From contig OX030964.1 of NCBI GenBank assembly GCA_943735955.1, positions 7,996,631 to 8,060,630 on the forward strand: DNA of 64,000 nucleotides, read 5' to 3'. Each line of letters opens with the position of its first letter. The first letter of the stretch is position 1. Below are positions 62,402-64,000 of this stretch, in pieces. The notes under the pieces were generated by a model. The model ran no database searches and was not told the DNA's origin. It worked only from the letters and a program-made list of their open reading frames with translations. The translations under genes and the position numbers were made by a program. Source of the DNA: Piscicola geometra. Lineage: Eukaryota; Annelida; Clitellata; Hirudinida; Piscicolidae.

Positions 62402-62894
62402 TAATAATAATGTTTTCCTTAACGACCCCAATCACAATGATGATGACGGTGATGATGATGATGATGGCGTCAGACTACACGTGCTTGGCTCTGTGACGAA
62501 TAATCAGCATTTCAAACTAATCAACCACTTCAACAACCACAACAAAAACATCAACAACAACAACAACAATCATCATCATCACGATCAAAGGACGAACGGC
62601 AACGATAAGATAGTTATAATAGAAGAGGTCTTCAAATGCCACTTCTCGGAAGATCCTCTTCAGACTAATAACAACAACAGCAACAATAATAAAAAGACTA
62701 ATAACAATGACGATGATGATGGTGATGACGTCAGCAGAAGCAGAAGGGCGCCCGGGAAGAGTTGGAGGTCATTACTCCTCAAGAGTTTCAGAGGAGAGGT
62801 CGTGGTGGAGGGTGACGTCATAGGCGGCAAGAAGAGTGACGTCAACATTTACAACGGGGCGTATGATGACGATGGCACCAATATGACGACGTGA
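57961..62894 (+). CDS. BMPR2: BMP type II receptor serine/threonine kinase (BMPR2 / wishful thinking type)
   Basis: Receptor kinase at the cell surface that phosphorylates type I BMP receptors. Fourteen exons, in phase to 1019 residues: 57961-58018, 58214-58432, 58570-58666, 58820-58929, 59046-59368, 59473-59662, 59870-59983, 60090-60433, 60603-60683, 60765-60831, 60990-61066, 61152-61214, 61304-61430, 61705-62894. Exon 1 is a hydrophobic signal peptide ([10 protein letters not shown]). The ectodomain has the type II pattern: [16 protein letters not shown] and [10 protein letters not shown]. One membrane helix ([20 protein letters not shown]) follows. Kinase: [54 protein letters not shown] and [10 protein letters not shown]. 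Between DFG and APE about 60 residues are inserted relative to human. The tail of about 395 residues (human BMPR2 also has a long tail) is Asn/Asp/Ser-rich and ends in a basic segment ([20 protein letters not shown]). The first glycine of the Gly loop is Ser. Confidence 0.95.
58700..58815. repeat. (GAT)n tract in BMPR2-like intron
   Basis: GATGATGATCAT repeats before the exon at 58820. Similar GAT tracts follow the donors at 59984 and 61067. Confidence 0.9.
60845..60985. repeat. ATCC-type repeat in BMPR2-like intron
   Basis: CATCCATCTATC units fill the intron 60832-60989; a smaller ATCC tract is in the preceding intron (60695-60760). Confidence 0.92.
61436..61640. repeat. GGTTGGTTTGTGTGGTTG repeat in BMPR2-like intron
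   Basis: Degenerate GGTTGGTTTGTG array starting near the donor of the exon ending at 61430. Confidence 0.85.
62350..62410 (+). repeat. (AAT)n coding tract in BMPR2-like tail
   Basis: In-frame AAT run encoding poly-Asn; further Asn and Asp runs flank it. Confidence 0.95.
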
Positions 62895-63389
62895 GGTTAT
62901 TTGTGACGTGTGTCATAATGTCAGACTGAGGAGAAGAAGAAGAAAAAAATGGTGATGACGTCAGGATGAAGATGATGAAAATGATGATGATGATGATCAT
63001 GTATTTATGCAAAGTTAGATGCAGGCCTGAAAGTCTCAGAGTTTGAACCGTTTTAGACTTTTTATAGTTGAGTGTTTCAGTAGCTTGTGTTGGTGTGCTT
63101 GTTTGACTGCCACCAGTTCTTTGTGTCATTAACTTTAATTTTAGTACCTTTCTTCGTTCTGATGCACTGTGTATGCGAGTTTGGCATCACCTTTTCAACC
63201 ACCTCCTCAACCACCTCTCTCAACCACCTCTCTCAACCATATTCTTCACTAAATACGATTCAAGTTTAGCCGGCTGCACGACCCTCACAAACGACTTTCA
63301 ATTGATTAGAAAACAATTTTCAGCGACGAAATCTTTTTTTTCCGATCAAAACTGTTGTAAGGTCCTTCTCGACTCCAGAGGCACCACCA
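62895..63389. other. BMPR2-like 3' region
   Basis: Presumed 3' UTR and spacer: GAT-rich 62950-62998, then unremarkable sequence with a (CAACCACCTCT) short repeat at 63197-63240. No gene supported. Confidence 0.6.
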
Positions 63390-64000
63390 TCACTGCTTCT
63401 TCGATCTGTTCTTCCAGCGACACAGGAAGGTTTGATGCATCCATCCGAGACTATCTCTCAGCATCTGCCTGCCACCATCGACCCCTTCCAGACGCACCTC
63501 AGTCACTCTGCTCAGGGCAGATGCCAAGAGGGGCGCCAGCAGGTGGGTGCCGATGATGACGTACCTCTGCGGGCAGACGAAGAGAAGGCTGCTGGAGACG
63601 AGTGAGTTCAAGGCGAGTGCACTTCGCACTTGTGCTGTGTGTTTGTGAGGTGATTTGTTAATTAGAAGTTTTACATTTTGAAAGGAATTAAAAAGCTATT
63701 AGGTAACTAAGCATTGATAAGTTGGTTGCTACGGTGGCTGACAAGTTCAAATGAGAGGACCCTTGTAGGCCATTTGAAGACAAAGAACAAGCAAGCACTC
63801 ACACAGAGAGACAAAGAAGTAGGTGCACAAGACACTGGCAAGAGCCTTGACAGCTCTGCGGTGTGACAGACTTGCCTTCCTTGTTGCCAACTCTGCAGCC
63901 AGACATCCTGTCAGTTCCAAAAAGAACCTCCAGATGATGAAGGAGTCGCAGGCAGGCGAACAGGTGGAGGAAGGGATGGCTTGAAGATTGGAGTGGTGGG
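63390..64000 (-). CDS. Unrecognised membrane-protein gene, partial (two exon-like blocks)
   Basis: Not recognised. On the minus strand, a block from the window edge to about 63801 reads IIWRFFLELTGCLAAELATR and then ALASVLCTYFFVSLC before a good donor (GTGAGT). A second block at about 63610-63400 reads RYVIIGTHLLAPLLASALSR and then a charged stretch. The hydrophobic segments suggest a multi-pass membrane protein. The phases of the two blocks do not join cleanly with the acceptors I can see, so either boundary may be wrong or one block may be spurious. The plus-strand frame over the same bases is only a shadow. Confidence 0.3.

Noticed and set aside
63173..63556. Plus-strand frame of 127 codons after BMPR2
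   Set aside because: No recognisable domain; the opposite strand reads better as membrane segments.

Overview
The window is animal nuclear DNA. It carries intron-rich, metazoan-type genes with GT-AG introns, including a long-form PDE4 with UCR1/UCR2, a BMP type II receptor, a Hv-type proton-channel protein and a class-1 P4-ATPase. It is also extraordinarily rich in micro- and minisatellites. The short introns, the run of intact genes a few hundred bases to a few kb apart, and a molluscan-like charge-poor Hv protein suggest a lophotrochozoan (annelid/leech or mollusc). That placement is inference; no species marker is visible.

Layout. 1-2.1 kb: an ATCC microsatellite and a 1.1-kb AT-rich TA-flanked element. 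2.1-8.3 kb (+): a many-exon gene with repeated fucolectin/discoidin-like modules. 8.4-9.0 kb: a 5'-truncated LINE end. 9.8-13.5 kb: two large tandem arrays, the second a 32-bp satellite with higher-order structure. 13.7-22.9 kb (+): PDE4 (dunce type). 23.3-24.3 kb (+): a CCDC34-like coiled-coil gene. 25.8-32.5 kb (+): a divergent HVCN1-like voltage-sensor gene. 33.3-37.1 kb (+): HROB (MCM8IP/C17orf53) with a very long tail. 37.6-41.8 kb (-): TMEM201/SAMP1. 43.1-56.3 kb (-): an ATP8B-type P4-ATPase in 32 exons. 58.0-62.9 kb (+): a complete BMPR2-like receptor in 14 exons. 63.4-64.0 kb (-): the edge of an unrecognised membrane protein gene.

The gene models come from hand-reading splice sites. 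For HVCN1-like, HROB, TMEM201, ATP8B, BMPR2 and CCDC34 the chosen GT-AG exons join with consistent phases and sum to a whole number of codons, which supports them independently of homology. The genes share no obvious pathway (cAMP breakdown, proton or voltage sensing, recombination repair, nuclear envelope, lipid flipping, BMP signalling), so this is a neighbourhood of housekeeping and signalling genes rather than a functional cluster.

The most interesting points are the Hv-like protein, which keeps the S1 aspartate but only one S4 arginine and has a ~115-residue S1-S2 loop; a ~60-residue insertion in the BMPR2 activation segment; a ~580-residue extension after the HROB OB-fold; and simple repeats that touch, or even form, the splice sites of many introns. 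Most long open frames in the window are translations of satellite DNA and are not genes.
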